Source: Lepidurus packardi
Lineage: Eukaryota; Arthropoda; Branchiopoda; Notostraca; Triopsidae
Length of the DNA stretch: 64,000 bases
Assembly: GCA_023053545.1 (NCBI GenBank)
Contig: JAKZAN010000004.1
Location: 1,550,001 to 1,614,000, forward strand
Direction: 5' to 3'
Each line of letters starts with the position of its first letter. Position 1 is the first letter of the stretch. Positions 10,101 through 19,581 of this stretch are shown piece after piece. The position numbers were made by a program, and so were the translations under genes. A model generated the notes under the pieces. That model did no database searches. It saw nothing but the letters and a program-made list of their open reading frames with translations, and had not been told where the DNA came from.

Positions 10101-11071
10101 GGGTGTACCCGAACAGGTGGTTGCGTTCCGGTGTTAATTCGATGTTTGAGATACGTTGTTCTCCCCAAATCACTTTGATGCACTGACAATATACTCTCGT
10201 GTTTCTGAAGAAATTTCTCTAACTCATCCCTCTGACTTGCCGTTAAAGTTCTGGATGGTTCTCCAAACAGGGAAAGCAGAGAGCCTTTGTGTTTCTTAGT
10301 CACACCGTTGTCGTTGGGATCTTGCACGTCGTACCCAACATTCGAAGTGATCACCTGGTTCACTGAATTCGCTAAAACTGTAAAAACTCCAACAGTGGTC
10401 CCCGACTTCAAACGAACGGGTTGGTCTGTAACGTTCATCAGTCTCACTGGAATACGCCCGTTGTTAACTGAAACTAGTGCCCTCGCAACAAAAAACCCAC
10501 TCATTTCTGCATGGATAGAGGTTCCTTCTACCAATCCTTGTCCAGAGTAAGTATCAGGCACTCGGGCTGTTGTCAGAATTTCATGACGCGCTGGTATAAA
10601 AAGTGTTTCCATCAGCACGGCAGCAACCGTATCCGGAATGTTCTCCTCCAGAAGCACGTGATTGTCTCCAAAACGCAACATACTGTTTTTGAAGTCTATC
10701 ACCATTCCAAACTCCTGTAAAAAGTCCCGACCCAAGATGACTTCTTGATTCATGTCGTCAGTAACGTAGGCATTAAAGGAAAATTCCTTCTCCTTAATCC
10801 TAAACGAAGCAATGGTGCAACCCAAAATATTCATAGTTTGATTGTTCGCTGTTCTAACCCGAACTGTCACTGCCTCTAAACTTAAGTTTTGCACAAGATA
10901 GGGTTTCACTAATGTAATTGCCGAACCCGAGTCTACAAGCATGGGAACAACCCTCTCACCACAATAACCCTTTACAAACGCAGCTACATTCACATTCGCC
11001 GTGACAAATTCCAGATCAGCTCCTTTGGGGGACGCAACTGGAGACGGAGCCGATCTTCCAGTTACTTGGAG
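7184..11071 (-). CDS. Gypsy Pol polyprotein (protease, RT, RNase H, integrase)
   Basis: Open frame of about 1295 codons in the -1 frame relative to gag, entered at the slippery site at 11071-11077. In order: an aspartic protease with VDSGSAITLV (near 10940), reverse transcriptase with YLDDIVIF (near 9655) and FLGHVVS, RNase H, an integrase HHCC zinc finger (HMGVG...C-x2-C near 8380-8470), and the integrase catalytic core with MDILGP, TDQGRNFDG (near 8095) and the downstream Glu in GFVERANRT. A chromodomain-like C-terminus is not obvious. No internal stop or frameshift was found. It would copy the element RNA and integrate the cDNA; translation as a Gag-Pol fusion is inferred from the frameshift signal. 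Confidence 0.93.
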   Translation of the reverse strand, partial: LQVTGRSAPSPVASPKGADLEFVTANVNVAAFVKGYCGERVVPMLVDSGSAITLVKPYLVQNLSLEAVTVRVRTANNQTMNILGCTIASFRIKEKEFSFNAYVTDDMNQEVILGRDFLQEFGMVIDFKNSMLRFGDNHVLLEENIPDTVAAVLMETLFIPARHEILTTARVPDTYSGQGLVEGTSIHAEMSGFFVARALVSVNNGRIPVRLMNVTDQPVRLKSGTTVGVFTVLANSVNQVITSNVGYDVQDPNDNGVTKKHKGSLLSLFGEPSRTLTASQRDELEKFLQKHESILSVHQSDLGRTTYLKHRINTGTQPPVRVHPRRIPAHWKPQLETMVQDLQGQGVISPSSSPWSSPIVMVRKKDGTLRLCVDYRALNNVTVKDAYPLPRIDETLDALAGAKYFSTLDLVSGYYQLEVEAEDREKTAFQTPQGLFEFNVMPFGLCNGPSSFQRLMELVLRGLQWKICLIYLDDIVIFSRTFEEHLARLEEVCQRLRDANLKIKPSKCKLFRETVIFLGHVVSQDGIQTDPGKTRAIVEWPRPDNADQVAQFLGLASYYRRFVRNFADIAKPLYKLTEASVKFEWSTVCDEAFAELKRLLSSTPILVFPELSKPFIVDCDASNVGLGGVLSQIIDGVERPVAFASRSLSRAETRYCVTRKELLAMKFALTQFSHYLLGRPFRIRTDNSAVSWVKRCKNPSGQVLRWLSLFESYQFSIEHRPGKKHTNADALSRRPCGQCEMQYDGVQSSEDEEDGDIPDMPCTNPSADPVVSSLESQQEETSVTFQQKNDEDLKVVFEWLRSPNTFPDSPRGLNPTLRSYWTQRSKICLQEGVLYRKWIFEEGERLLPLVPRKVVSILLRTYHDDATAAHMGVGRTISKLRQRFYWPKMQEDVMAWCKKCIICGQNNSPQQKSRAPLRSLSAKRPGEIVAMDILGPLPETKWGHRYILVAGDLFTKWLEAYPIPNQEAETIADKFLNEFVCRFGAPEQLHTDQGRNFDGNIVKEVCDILKINKTRTTPYHPQSDGFVERANRTILAGLSKLLDQAEDTWDSLLPKVLLAYRSGIQASTDFTPAKLHLGRELLLPADVVFQAGNVAKTRTSVSEYASNLKQDLKTVYKKAGERLLAAQARQKQYYDRDVAGKTLQVGDLVWVHAPVPKRGKSPKFHRPWFGPFMVIKKISEEVFRVKNKTTGARRVVHFNNIKRCEAEEESEETPTVTEPPVPMNSKPPTSPRFLDMYEDWCILDSNGENEVIPSENETETSIPEIEHIPERASSRIRRPPQRLAYVEPGCSLNLC

Positions 11072-11077
11072 TTTCCC
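11036..11077 (-). promoter_or_regulatory. -1 programmed ribosomal frameshift signal (gag to pol)
   Basis: On the minus strand the last gag codons read CAG GGA AAC TCC AAG TAA. G GGA AAC (11071-11077) is a canonical X XXY YYZ slippery heptamer in the gag frame. Seven bases downstream, aactgga (11057-11063) can pair perfectly with tccagtt (11036-11042) across a 14-nt loop; a G-C and a G-U pair may extend the stem outward. The gag stop is at the base of this stem. The frame reached after slippage is open directly into pol. Confidence 0.88.
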
Positions 11078-11910
11078 TGCTTCTTGGAATCATCATTCGC
11101 CTTGGGTTTGGTGCAGGTTGCCTTCAGATGACCGGGTTCCCCACAATTATAGCAAGTCCTTTGCTTATTCCACTTGTTGCCCGATCTCGGTCTGCTAAAG
11201 GAATTCGCCTTCATTTCCTCCATGAATTTCTCAACATTGGAGAATCGCTGCTCCATAAATTTTTCCATGTTGGACAGTCGCTGTTCCATCGTAGTTGACG
11301 TCGTGGCCGCTACTTCAGCTGTTGCAGAAGAGTCCATTTCCGCAACAATCTTCACTTTACGGCGAGCTTCTTGTTCGGTGGCCTTCTCGTAACCACGAAT
11401 AATTTCCACAGCTTTGTCAACTGACAGACCTTGCAAAGCATTCAGATGCATTCGTAGCTCACGTGTTTCCGCCGAGTCGATTAAACGGTTGACAATCATC
11501 CGCGCGTAGCTCACAACGTCCATTGTTGGATAAGCCCTTTGTAAAGTGAATCGAAGCTGACTCACGAACTCTAACACAGATTCACCCTTGCTCCTCATCA
11601 TCGTGTCAAACTTGCGCTGATACACACTAAGATCAGTTTCTTGAAAAATTTCACTCAGTGCGACTACTGTACGAGTATAGTTCGCTTGTATATCCGTGTC
11701 TAAAGCCGAAAAGACTTTCTCTGCACGTCCTCGCAATGACATGGCGAGAAGATCCACTTTTTTTGAATCACTTAAGTTATTAAACTTCGCATAGCGATCA
11801 AAATGCCTACACCACGCTTCCCAATCGTCACTCGTACCACTAGAAAAAAATTCTGGTGCGAATTTGGGAGTGCGAATTTCGCCAGCATTTTGTCCTACCG
11901 ACTGCGCCAT
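11062..11910 (-). CDS. Gypsy Gag protein
   Basis: 282-aa Gag. The N-terminal two thirds resemble a retrotransposon capsid region, with a WEAWCRHFDRYAKF stretch and helical segments. The C-terminus has a single CCHC knuckle, CYNCGEPGHLKATC, for RNA binding. The ATG at 11910 is the very first base after the LTR, and codons 1-6 (MAQSVG) are written by the primer-binding site. There is therefore no conventional leader between LTR and Gag; the mRNA 5' UTR would be LTR sequence only. The stop at 11062-11064 lies just after the -1 slippery heptamer. Confidence 0.9.
   Translation of the reverse strand: MAQSVGQNAGEIRTPKFAPEFFSSGTSDDWEAWCRHFDRYAKFNNLSDSKKVDLLAMSLRGRAEKVFSALDTDIQANYTRTVVALSEIFQETDLSVYQRKFDTMMRSKGESVLEFVSQLRFTLQRAYPTMDVVSYARMIVNRLIDSAETRELRMHLNALQGLSVDKAVEIIRGYEKATEQEARRKVKIVAEMDSSATAEVAATTSTTMEQRLSNMEKFMEQRFSNVEKFMEEMKANSFSRPRSGNKWNKQRTCYNCGEPGHLKATCTKPKANDDSKKQGNSK
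11893..11909 (-). other. Gypsy primer-binding site (tRNA-Ser type)
   Basis: TGGCGCAGTCGGTAGGA lies one base inside the 5' LTR and matches the complement of the 3' end of arthropod tRNA-Ser (…CCTACCGACTGCGCCA), from what I know of that tRNA. It overlaps gag codons 1-6. Confidence 0.8.
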
Positions 11911-12129
11911 TGTAACGTTTTAGTGCGTAGGCTAAGACTGACTGTATTAAAGTACATGGCTGCATATTTATACCCGGTCAAGAAGGTAAAAGGTTAATTA
12001 GTCAGGTCATGGTCGCTTAGTCAACATGGTCAACGTAGGTCAACCTCTGCATTAGTCACGTAGTCACAGTGTCAAGTCTCAAAGGGAATCAAGGACATAA
12101 GGAGGTTACATCACATTAATTATACTACA
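11911..12129 (-). repeat. Gypsy 5' LTR
   Basis: 219-bp LTR, 5' copy for the minus-strand element. It must hold the promoter, but I recognised no clear TATA box. It is followed on its outer side by the caaa target duplication (12130-12133). Confidence 0.93.
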
Positions 12130-12526
12130 CAAACATTGGGCAACCAAAGTCTTGATTTCCTCGTGGGCATTACAGCTTTGTACCCAATTTAGCCGATATG
12201 TCATGCCTGTTCACTAATGCCGCACTCAGTGTTCCCAACTGAATTCGCTACTAGTCTCTTAGCACCCTTGTACTTCCCTCCCTTTAGTTCCCTTTCTTTT
12301 ATTCGAGTGTATTTCTATAATTTTTTTTACACGTTTGGATGTTTCTCTATATCAGAGTTTCTATCACTGTATGGTAAGGATAAAAGTAAAATCTTCCTTT
12401 ACTTTCAGTAGAGTTTTGTTTTCTGAGCTCGTGAATAAATTCTTGGAGGATCAAGAAGTTAACCGATATTAAATCATAATAAAGTTTTTAAAAGTTAATT
12501 CCGCTGTGTTGGGCTAAAACACAATC

Positions 12527-12691
12527 ATGGCTCCAATTCGTGTCTGTAGACGACGTTACAGGGACTATAAAAACGGACTTCCAAAGAGCACCTTTTATGC
12601 AAATCGTAAACGAGATCAAACTATTCATACTAAAGTTTACTGTCTTCTTCAAGAAGAATTTGAAAACAGACTATCATTACTAAAATATTAA
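12527..12691 (+). CDS. Unrecognised 54-aa basic small ORF
   Basis: An ATG in good start context (atcATGG) opens 54 codons ending TAA. The peptide begins MAPIRVCRRRYRDYKNG and is rich in Arg and Lys. It might be a transposon-derived DNA-binding fragment or chance. I do not recognise it. Confidence 0.2.
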   Translation: MAPIRVCRRRYRDYKNGLPKSTFYANRKRDQTIHTKVYCLLQEEFENRLSLLKY

Positions 12692-14114
12692 AAATGTTAT
12701 AATTAATCAATTAAAGCAAGCAAGACATTTGTCCCAGTACCATTACCAGATGTCAATTGCATTATTACTTGAGTAACATCGAGTAGTTTACCAATCTACT
12801 GGATTGAATGTTTGATAGTTGTACCTTCAAAAATTTTTTTAAGATTATGCTAACACAACTAGTGATTGAATAGTTCTTAATTTAAGTAATATTTAATTTT
12901 TTAAGGTCTAAGTTTACATAAAGTTTTCCGCAAAAGTTGAAGTAAACATCAGGTTAAATGCATTTTATTTACCGCAACTTTTTCGTACTGCTAAGGGAAG
13001 TAGACAAAAGGCCGAATCGACGCAAGGAAGTCGTTTTACTCGACATAAGGACGACGGACCCGACATAAAGACGCAATGTCTGGACACTAGGACGACGGAT
13101 GTTCTTACAAGTTTTTCAAATGTAAAGGGCTTCAAATGTGATAAATACTATTCAATAACACTATTAATTAAAAGAGGCTAGCTGACGATTTCACAGAAAT
13201 ACTGCAATTCAATCGGTATGGGTATTTTGTATAAGCAATTAGCTTGCGACTTTTTGTTGTCCTATTATTTATGAAATTGTATGATAACAAGCGGCTTTTA
13301 TCAAGCGCCGTAGTGCTAGCGATTACTAATCGTCCAAGTGTCGGGGCGTCTTAGTTTCGGGGTCCTTCTGTCGAGTACCCCGTCGTTCTTATGTAACTCC
13401 AGCGGTCCTTACCTGTAGTCAGCGGTCCGGTCCTTACCTGTAACTCCTTACCTGTAGCTCGTTTCCTTCCAGTTTGGACCCAAACCAACCGAACTAAGAA
13501 CTACTGCCTGAATTCTGTGATACCAAGTACCAATTTGTTTACGAACAATAGGCGGTGTCTACGGCTAGTTCGTTCTCTATTACCTCTGGCTCATGCTCTA
13601 GCTGTTTAGAACAAGCAAACGAGCTTTTCTTTGAATTATATTACCATTGCTCACGTTCTTTTAATTATACTCATGTTAGCAATGGCAAGCTGCGGCTGCA
13701 TGTAACTGATATAACCATGCATGTAACCTTTACCTTTGCTGATCTTATTGCAGCTACCGGAGATCATCACATCCTCATGCGGGGATTTTCAAGCTACTTA
13801 ATCTCGCTGTTCCTTTCCTCTTTTCCTTGTTTAAATATTACATATAGTAAAGACAAGAAGGATGTTTATGGCTAGTTTGCTCTCCAATACCTCTAGCTGT
13901 TTAGTATCCTCCCTGGGAACAATATCTACTGCTGGTGCCACGCTACCGCCACCTACAGAAAAAACTGCAAAAACTAATACTTCTGTACCGGTTCGCGCTC
14001 TTCGAAGTGACAACACTGTGCTCTCAAGTTAATAGGTTTAGCCGCCAAATTTTGTAGATCTGTGACGAACGTAATCTTATTAATAAGATGTGACCTATCT
14101 TAGGAATACCTCGC

Positions 14115-14195
14115 TGTATTCATGTTATGTTCGTATATTATGATGTTATATTATATATGTCGTATATTATGATGTTATGTTCGTATTCTCTACTA
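14115..14195. repeat. AT-rich imperfect tandem repeat
   Basis: The word cgtatattatgatgttat occurs twice about 36 bp apart with related flanks, forming a short imperfect direct repeat. Confidence 0.5.
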
Positions 14196-14520
14196 TTGTA
14201 TGTTAAGTGTTTCTGCCGACACATTAATAGTAAACTACGCATCACAAAATATCCATAAGTCGTGTGCGCATAATGCACACTTAGTTTTTATATGACCTAC
14301 AATTATAATAATCAGCTTGTGGTTTTCCTTATAGGCTCATCTAGAATTCCTTCCTGCAAGTTTCACATCATTAGCATGGTTAAATATGATTACTACATGG
14401 AAGAAGCTCTTTTGCTTGTTCTCATCGACTTATTGCCACCATTCTGTAAGCTTAATCAGCTAGAGATCTAGGTGTAAAGCAATAGTTGAGATTCCAACAT
14501 AGTACTCCATACCCCTAGGC

Positions 14521-14919
14521 GTGGTTTTAAGATTTCGAAGTACCGGTAAAAATGAAGGGGAACATCCTTGCTCACCAGATAGTGCAATACCCCTCGTGAC
14601 TAACAAATTGCTAGAATTATCAGAAGTACGTACGCTTGATTGCAAATCACAACTTCAGAAAAAAGCTTTTTTTGCCTTTAAGGATCAAGCCAAGTTTACG
14701 ATACACCACGTCTATTCCGGTGACTATTGCTTATTTGTCTACATAGGCCAAGAAGCCGCCAAGCTCAAATCATATCATCAAACTATTAACCTCACTGGAA
14801 TGAGAGAATCGTATTTCCAATTGCTTGGAGCACAACAATCGACGTCTTTTCCCCTTCACGTGGGTGAGCATCTTGACTATTATGTTTTCATCCTCCAAGA
14901 TAATCTTTCTTACAAATAA
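14521..14919 (+). CDS. Unrecognised open frame, 132 aa
   Basis: Open plus-strand frame beginning MVLRFRSTGKNEGEH and ending before TAA at about 14917. The middle has mixed, protein-like composition (KFTIHHVYSGDYCLFVYIG). No family was recognised. A 65-aa frame follows at 14984-15181 and could be a second exon or the continuation of a decayed element. No splice model was established. Confidence 0.25.
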   Translation: MVLRFRSTGKNEGEHPCSPDSAIPLVTNKLLELSEVRTLDCKSQLQKKAFFAFKDQAKFTIHHVYSGDYCLFVYIGQEAAKLKSYHQTINLTGMRESYFQLLGAQQSTSFPLHVGEHLDYYVFILQDNLSYK

Positions 14920-15283
14920 GTCCTCACAAATTTTACATTACCCGATCCCAGGTACGATTTCTTCCAGTTCACGGTAACCCTACATGAAAATTAACGGAGA
15001 TTGCATAAATACGGGAGACTTTGCTAATCCTACTGGATTGGGAAGTATATGTCTAAAACCGTATAGCAAAAATAAACAGAACCAGAATTTCATTGAAGTG
15101 AATTTCTTAAAAACATTTAACGGCAGTTACTGCGCTTTGGTAAGAAAATCAAAGAAAACGATTAAATCTGACGATCTTTAATAGATAACTCCGCTCGATG
15201 AGCGCTGTCATCCCGATGCGACTTACTGAAAACGTGATAAATTCTCTACTTGCACGCGATTTTACCCTTTGATGTGGGGCAAT

Positions 15284-15500
15284 CAGGCTTGGGCGGACTT
15301 GGAGTTGAATTGGACTTAAGTCCGGATCAAGTCCATTTTTTAGCAAATTTCGGAGTTGAACAAATCCGGCAAGTCCTTTTTCTAGTGATTTGAACTTGCA
15401 CTTGGATTGTAAGCGAACTGTTATGGCCGGAATTGGAAGGGAGTTGGACTTCGACGCTAAGGGACTTAGATTATGGGAGAAATACAGAAAGTCCTTCCAG
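15284..15500. repeat. hAT left subterminal GGACTT repeats
   Basis: Multiple GGACTT or AAGTCC hexamers in both orientations within about 200 bp of the left end. The right end (about 17840-18041) is similar and denser. They are probably binding sites for the hAT transposase; this is inferred from other hAT elements. Confidence 0.65.
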
Positions 15501-15779
15501 GAAAAGTTTCGTTAGGAAAAAGTTCGTGGTATTATGTAGCCAACTAGCCACTGGTTACATTCTCTTTTAGAGAATGAGTAAAGGTATAAGAGGTGCTCAT
15601 AAGGAATAATAGGGGTTAGGGGAAAAGCAAAAGCAAGCAGCGTACTGTGGGCTTGCTCTTTAGGTTTCCAAGAATAGTGCCAAAAGAAAGCTCAGCTGAA
15701 GGCTTAATATACAGTCAGTAAGGTTGTTGTTCTAATCAATCAGTCTCCGCTCTCAGTCCACATCAGAATTTTGTGCGAA

Positions 15780-17752
15780 ATGGAGTCCACTATTTATAAA
15801 TATTTTTCCCTCGCAAAGGGCCATTCTTTTTCTGACGAATCTTTTAAAGTGACCTGCAACATCTGCAACACAGTTCATACTGCGTTACGTAAAGCGACTT
15901 CGAACTTAATCAGACACCTCAAGGTAAGATAATTTGATTACGTGTTTCATGCGTGAGTCGTGAGACTAGAACTTCCTATTTGTAATAGCGTAGGCACCCT
16001 ATTCAGCACTGCGAGTATTCCGCTGGAAAGCAGCAACCCACCACTTCATCAAACACGGACACCTTGGATATCTCCACTTTTTTTTTGCCCGCGAACTCCG
16101 CGCGTGATGCTACTGTTTCTTACCCGGCGAAAAGCACTCGGGCGAAGTCCCTGTTGATGAAGCTCATAGTTTTACTCACTTCGAAGATGTTGCCACTAAG
16201 TCTCACGGACGACGAGCACTTTCGAGATTTTGTTTCCGCTCTTGACCCGAAGTTTGAACTGCCAAGTCGGAAGTCTCTAACTCACAACATCATCCCCGAT
16301 TACGTCAATTTCGCAATGGAAAATATTAAACATCTGCTGGACTCAAGATCATCCCCAATTAGCTTAACCTTGGATTTATGGAGTAGTCCCAAAATGCAAG
16401 GGTTTTTAGGGGTAACAGGCCATTTTTTAAAAGATTGGAAGTTACAAAGTTTCACTTTAGCTTGCAAGCATTTCCCAGTAAGGCATACAGCAGCCAATAT
16501 TATTTCCGAACTGGAATTGTTGTTAAGTTCTTTTGGGTTAGCTTTATCAGATATAGCCTTTATTGTAACTGACAACGCTACCAATATGGTCAAGGCTTTT
16601 TCTGTTCAGTTGCCTGTACAGGAATTAGTCGAGAATGATCAGGACTTACAAGAATTTTCTGAACGGGAAGAAGAGCAGGAGGATGAGCTAACTAACTTTT
16701 TTAGTCGGGAGAGTTTTGCAGCCGACATGGACGGTGAGCTACCTTCTGAGATTGTTCATCTTAGATGTTTCGCCCATACATTGCAATTGGTAGTCAGGGA
16801 CGGGTTGAAGGGTTGTGTAAATTTTCAAGCTGTCTTTCTAAAAATCTCAAACATCATCAGACGTAGCAAGCAATCCTTGTCTACCAGTGAGGCCCTGCAT
16901 GCACTGAGACTTACCCCACAGTCCTTTAACTGCACGCGTTGGAATTCCCAAATTAAGGCTATTCGGTCAGTTCTCAAGATAAATCCAAAAGACCTCGATA
17001 AATGTGTCCCGAACAACAGGCTTACATTGGACGACCGAAATTTTTTAAACGAGTTCATTCAGTTGTTTAAAATATTCGAAGAAGTAACCGATTTAATTCA
17101 GTCAGACTCTTGCCCAACCATTAGCTATGCTTTACCTTTCGTTAGAGCTTTGCAACGGTTTTTAGGTGCTTTCGATGCCTTGCATTGCTCTAGAATCTTA
17201 TCTGTTCTCAAATCATCTGTAGACAGCAGACTCTCCCTGTATGAGAAGCTTGATTACTTTAAAATCTCGACAGCGCTTGACCCTAGATTCAAGTTAGGTA
17301 GTTGGTGCATTAACAGCGAAGAGGCGGAAAGCATTCGTAAGTCTATAGTCGGGAAACTTGCAGTGCATGTCGAAAAACGTACGAATTCGCCACCTTCTAA
17401 ACGTCCTCGTTTGGAAGAAACGAACTCGTCTGAACTCGATAGCCTCCTATTTACAAATCCACAGTGTTCAGTCCTATCCATTCCTGTTTCGAGCGAACTC
17501 GAGGCGTACTTATCTGAACCTTGTATCTCCAAAACTTCTGATGTATTCAGCTTTTGGAAAACTCATAATAATAGGTTTCCGAAGCTTGCGAAGTTGGCAT
17601 CTAACCACTTACATACCCCTGCAACTTCAGCTCCAGTAGAGCGAATCTTTAGTTATGGGGGTAAGATTCTGCGACCTGACCGAGCAAGAATTGTTCCCGA
17701 TGTGTTCGAAAATCTGATGTTTTTGCGATGCAATCAAAAATTTGTACAGTGA
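15780..17752 (+). CDS. hAT transposase with BED zinc finger
   Basis: Two exons, 15780-15923 and 16007-17752, joined in phase 0, give 629 aa. Exon 1 carries most of a BED zinc finger (CNIC...SNLIRHLK) and the intron falls inside it: the final Cys or His comes from HCEY at the start of exon 2. Downstream are hAT catalytic-domain landmarks: LDLWSS, VTDNATNM with a catalytic Asp, CFAHTLQL, and the C-terminal dimerisation block SAPVERIFSYGG...LRPDR...ENLMFLRCN. An acidic insert (EREEEQEDE) lies before CFAHTL. No internal stop. It would cut and paste the element using the termini at 15284 and 18041. Confidence 0.92.
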
Positions 17753-18049
17753 ATATTGCGACTTTTGACTTTGCTCAAGCTCAATAAACTTTCTTGAAAG
17801 TGTCTAACCGTTTCAGTAAAATTTCCGGTAAGGGGACTTGCGGACTTGCTCAAATCATTTGCCAGGAGTTGGACTTGAGTTGGACTTGTCTGGGACGGAG
17901 CGGAGGGGAGTTGGACTTGGAACTGGAATTGGTTCTACCGGAAAAAAAAATGCTAGGACTTGGAGTTGCAATTCCTTTTATAATTTCAAACAGATTTGGA
18001 CTTGCTCGAAGTCCTTTTTTTTGGACTTTTGCCCAAGCCTGGGGGCAAT

Positions 18050-19206
18050 ATATGAAATGTGAAGCACCCTCGGTACATCTTCGTTTTCAAAGCATAAGAT
18101 TAGCAAACGTAAAAGTTATTCTGGAATTACTTTGAAATTAGCAGAGGAAGTCACTTTTAAAGGTAAGCTTTGGATGGTTGGCTATAAGGACTTGCTAGAG
18201 AACTTCCGTGTCAAAGCACCTTTTAAAGCTCGTAAAGGAGACTAGAAGAGACGAGAGACAAACAGAGTGACTCATTTTTGTGCCAAAAAGGTGTCCGAAA
18301 AGCTAGGGTCACTGGCTTACTTAGCACTATAACAAGCTGAGCTGTAAGCAAAGGTATGTCTTCGTTTCCAAGTTTCCGTGCACTTTTTAGACTTTGACTG
18401 TACGCTACAAAGGCTTCACCAAATACGCATGCGAAGTTAGCTACTTGGTGTCCATGGACGGGAACCGTTTCCAGGTGATTGAAGTAGCTACTCCATCTAG
18501 GGCTAAACTGGGGTTGTTCATTAAACTTTTTCTTCATCTTTAAAATATGGTAGAACATGTATCTTCTAGCTAACGATAGTTTTAGGCACAGTATAAAGGT
18601 TTATAAACCTTTTGACTGTTAACGTTTATCGGTGTAAACCTTTATACTGTGTAACGGTGTAAACCTTTATACTGCTATTAGGCTGATATAGTAACGAAAC
18701 TATAGCCTTCAATCTACCGCAAGTCGGTGACCTTTTATATGAACAGAATGATTCTGATTTATGTATGACTGCCTTCATGATGCGCACTTGTTGCCTCTAT
18801 GTTAATTGACACTTTTCAGGGAAGGAAACTGACAGATATGACTGACTACGAGAAACAGATCGAATCACTAATCGCACTATCCATATGTATCCATATGCCC
18901 AAAGGAGTTTATCTTAATTAGTTGTCATGAGGTTTGTGGAATCAAGAGAAATTTGAAAATTGCTAAAATCCGATTTTGAAAGTTTTTGTGAAAATAGGAG
19001 AAAACAGTCTTCGTCTTACTAGAGGAAACAGAAGGCAAAGTATGGGCCTTCACACTAATTCAGCATCATACTAATTCCAAATTGAATTGGAGCGAGTGCA
19101 CTGGAAAACGTTCGAAATTGTTTTGAAAACTATTGCCGCTTTATCCCCGAGAGCAATGTCGAAAACGATCAATATTGCTACTTCTAATTAACACACAATG
19201 TGAAAA
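18050..19206. other. Intergenic, no supported gene
   Basis: A plus-strand frame at about 18075-18245 (containing LAEEVTFKGKLWMVGYKD, ending TAG) looks protein-like but has no recognised family or start. The rest holds only the palindromic repeat at 18588-18680. Confidence 0.4.
18588..18680. repeat. Short inverted and direct repeat cluster
   Basis: acagtataaaggttta is followed by its complement in two direct copies of cggtgtaaacctttatactg, so the segment could fold into a hairpin. It may be the remnant of a very small MITE. Confidence 0.6.
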
Positions 19207-19208
19207 TA

Positions 19209-19579
19209 TTGTCACGTCACTAACTAACAGTTAGTTGGATTTTGCAATGACGTGGTCTTTCACGGGGCCCTGATCTTGCTAGGAAACATAAAGACTAAGG
19301 TTGAGGTCGCTGGCAGAATCTGTATTCGCTACTGGCATACAATCTCCACTCGTTCTGTAGCTTCTTCTCTCCAGTTTCCCTGTCGCCGCTCTTCTCCTCC
19401 TTTCACCTTCCTTTCTATCATCCTTTTATGTCCTCCCCAAACACAGACGAAATCAACGTAGTCCCCTTAGTTTCGGGAAAGTGACTGTCACTAGCCCAGA
19501 AACCAAGGGTACGGGGGGGGGGGGGGGACAAAAAGGGAAACTACGTTAAGAAAACGACTACCAAAAATTGACATGACAA
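19209..19579 (+). mobile_element. 371-bp TA-flanked MITE, copy 1
   Basis: Element beginning TTGTCACGT and ending ACATGACAA, flanked by TA (19207-19208 and 19580-19581). A second copy of 367 bp lies at 31467-31833 with the same termini, TA flanks and about 95% identity by eye, so both boundaries are defined by comparison. It contains an internal palindrome (ctaactaacagttagtt), a pyrimidine-rich stretch and a long G tract near 19517. No convincing coding capacity. TA duplication suggests Tc1/mariner-type mobilisation. Confidence 0.88.
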
Positions 19580-19581
19580 TA

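Larger units (their letters stand above)
6920..12129 (-). mobile_element. Intact-looking Ty3/Gypsy LTR retrotransposon
   Basis: 5210-bp element on the minus strand with two 219-bp LTRs that I read as identical, starting TG and ending CA. The 4-bp target duplication is caaa (6916-6919 and 12130-12133). Internal order on the minus strand: LTR, primer-binding site, gag, pol (protease, RT, RNase H, integrase), polypurine tract aagggggcgag beside the 3' LTR, LTR. The RT-RNase H-integrase order defines Ty3/Gypsy. There is no env-like third ORF. Matching LTRs, a clean duplication and open frames all indicate a recent insertion. Confidence 0.95.
12134..15275. other. Intergenic stretch with weak ORFs and small repeats
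   Basis: About 3.1 kb between Gypsy and hAT elements without a recognisable gene. It holds a small ORF (12527-12691), two clusters of GACATAAGGACGACGG-like words in opposite orientations (about 13015-13095 and 13340-13475, perhaps ends of a decayed repeat), an AT-rich tandem repeat (about 14115-14195) and two unrecognised short open frames (14521-14919 and 14984-15181). Confidence 0.5.
15284..18041 (+). mobile_element. Complete hAT DNA transposon
   Basis: 2758-bp element flanked by a perfect 8-bp target duplication ggggcaat (15276-15283 and 18042-18049), the hAT hallmark. Terminal inverted repeats are CAGGCTTGGGC at the left and its complement at the right. Both subterminal regions are crowded with GGACTT/AAGTCC words, the usual layout of transposase-binding sites in hAT elements. 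It encodes an apparently intact transposase. Nothing rules out autonomy. Confidence 0.95.

Noticed and set aside
13015..13475. Possible inverted-repeat element with GACATAAGGACGACGG words
   Set aside because: The words recur in opposite orientation but are scrambled; no clean termini or target duplication.
19252..19461. Frames starting MVFHGALILLGNIK here and at 31510 (MVFNGAL...)
   Set aside because: They lie inside both MITE copies and differ by frame-breaking indels; not a conserved protein.
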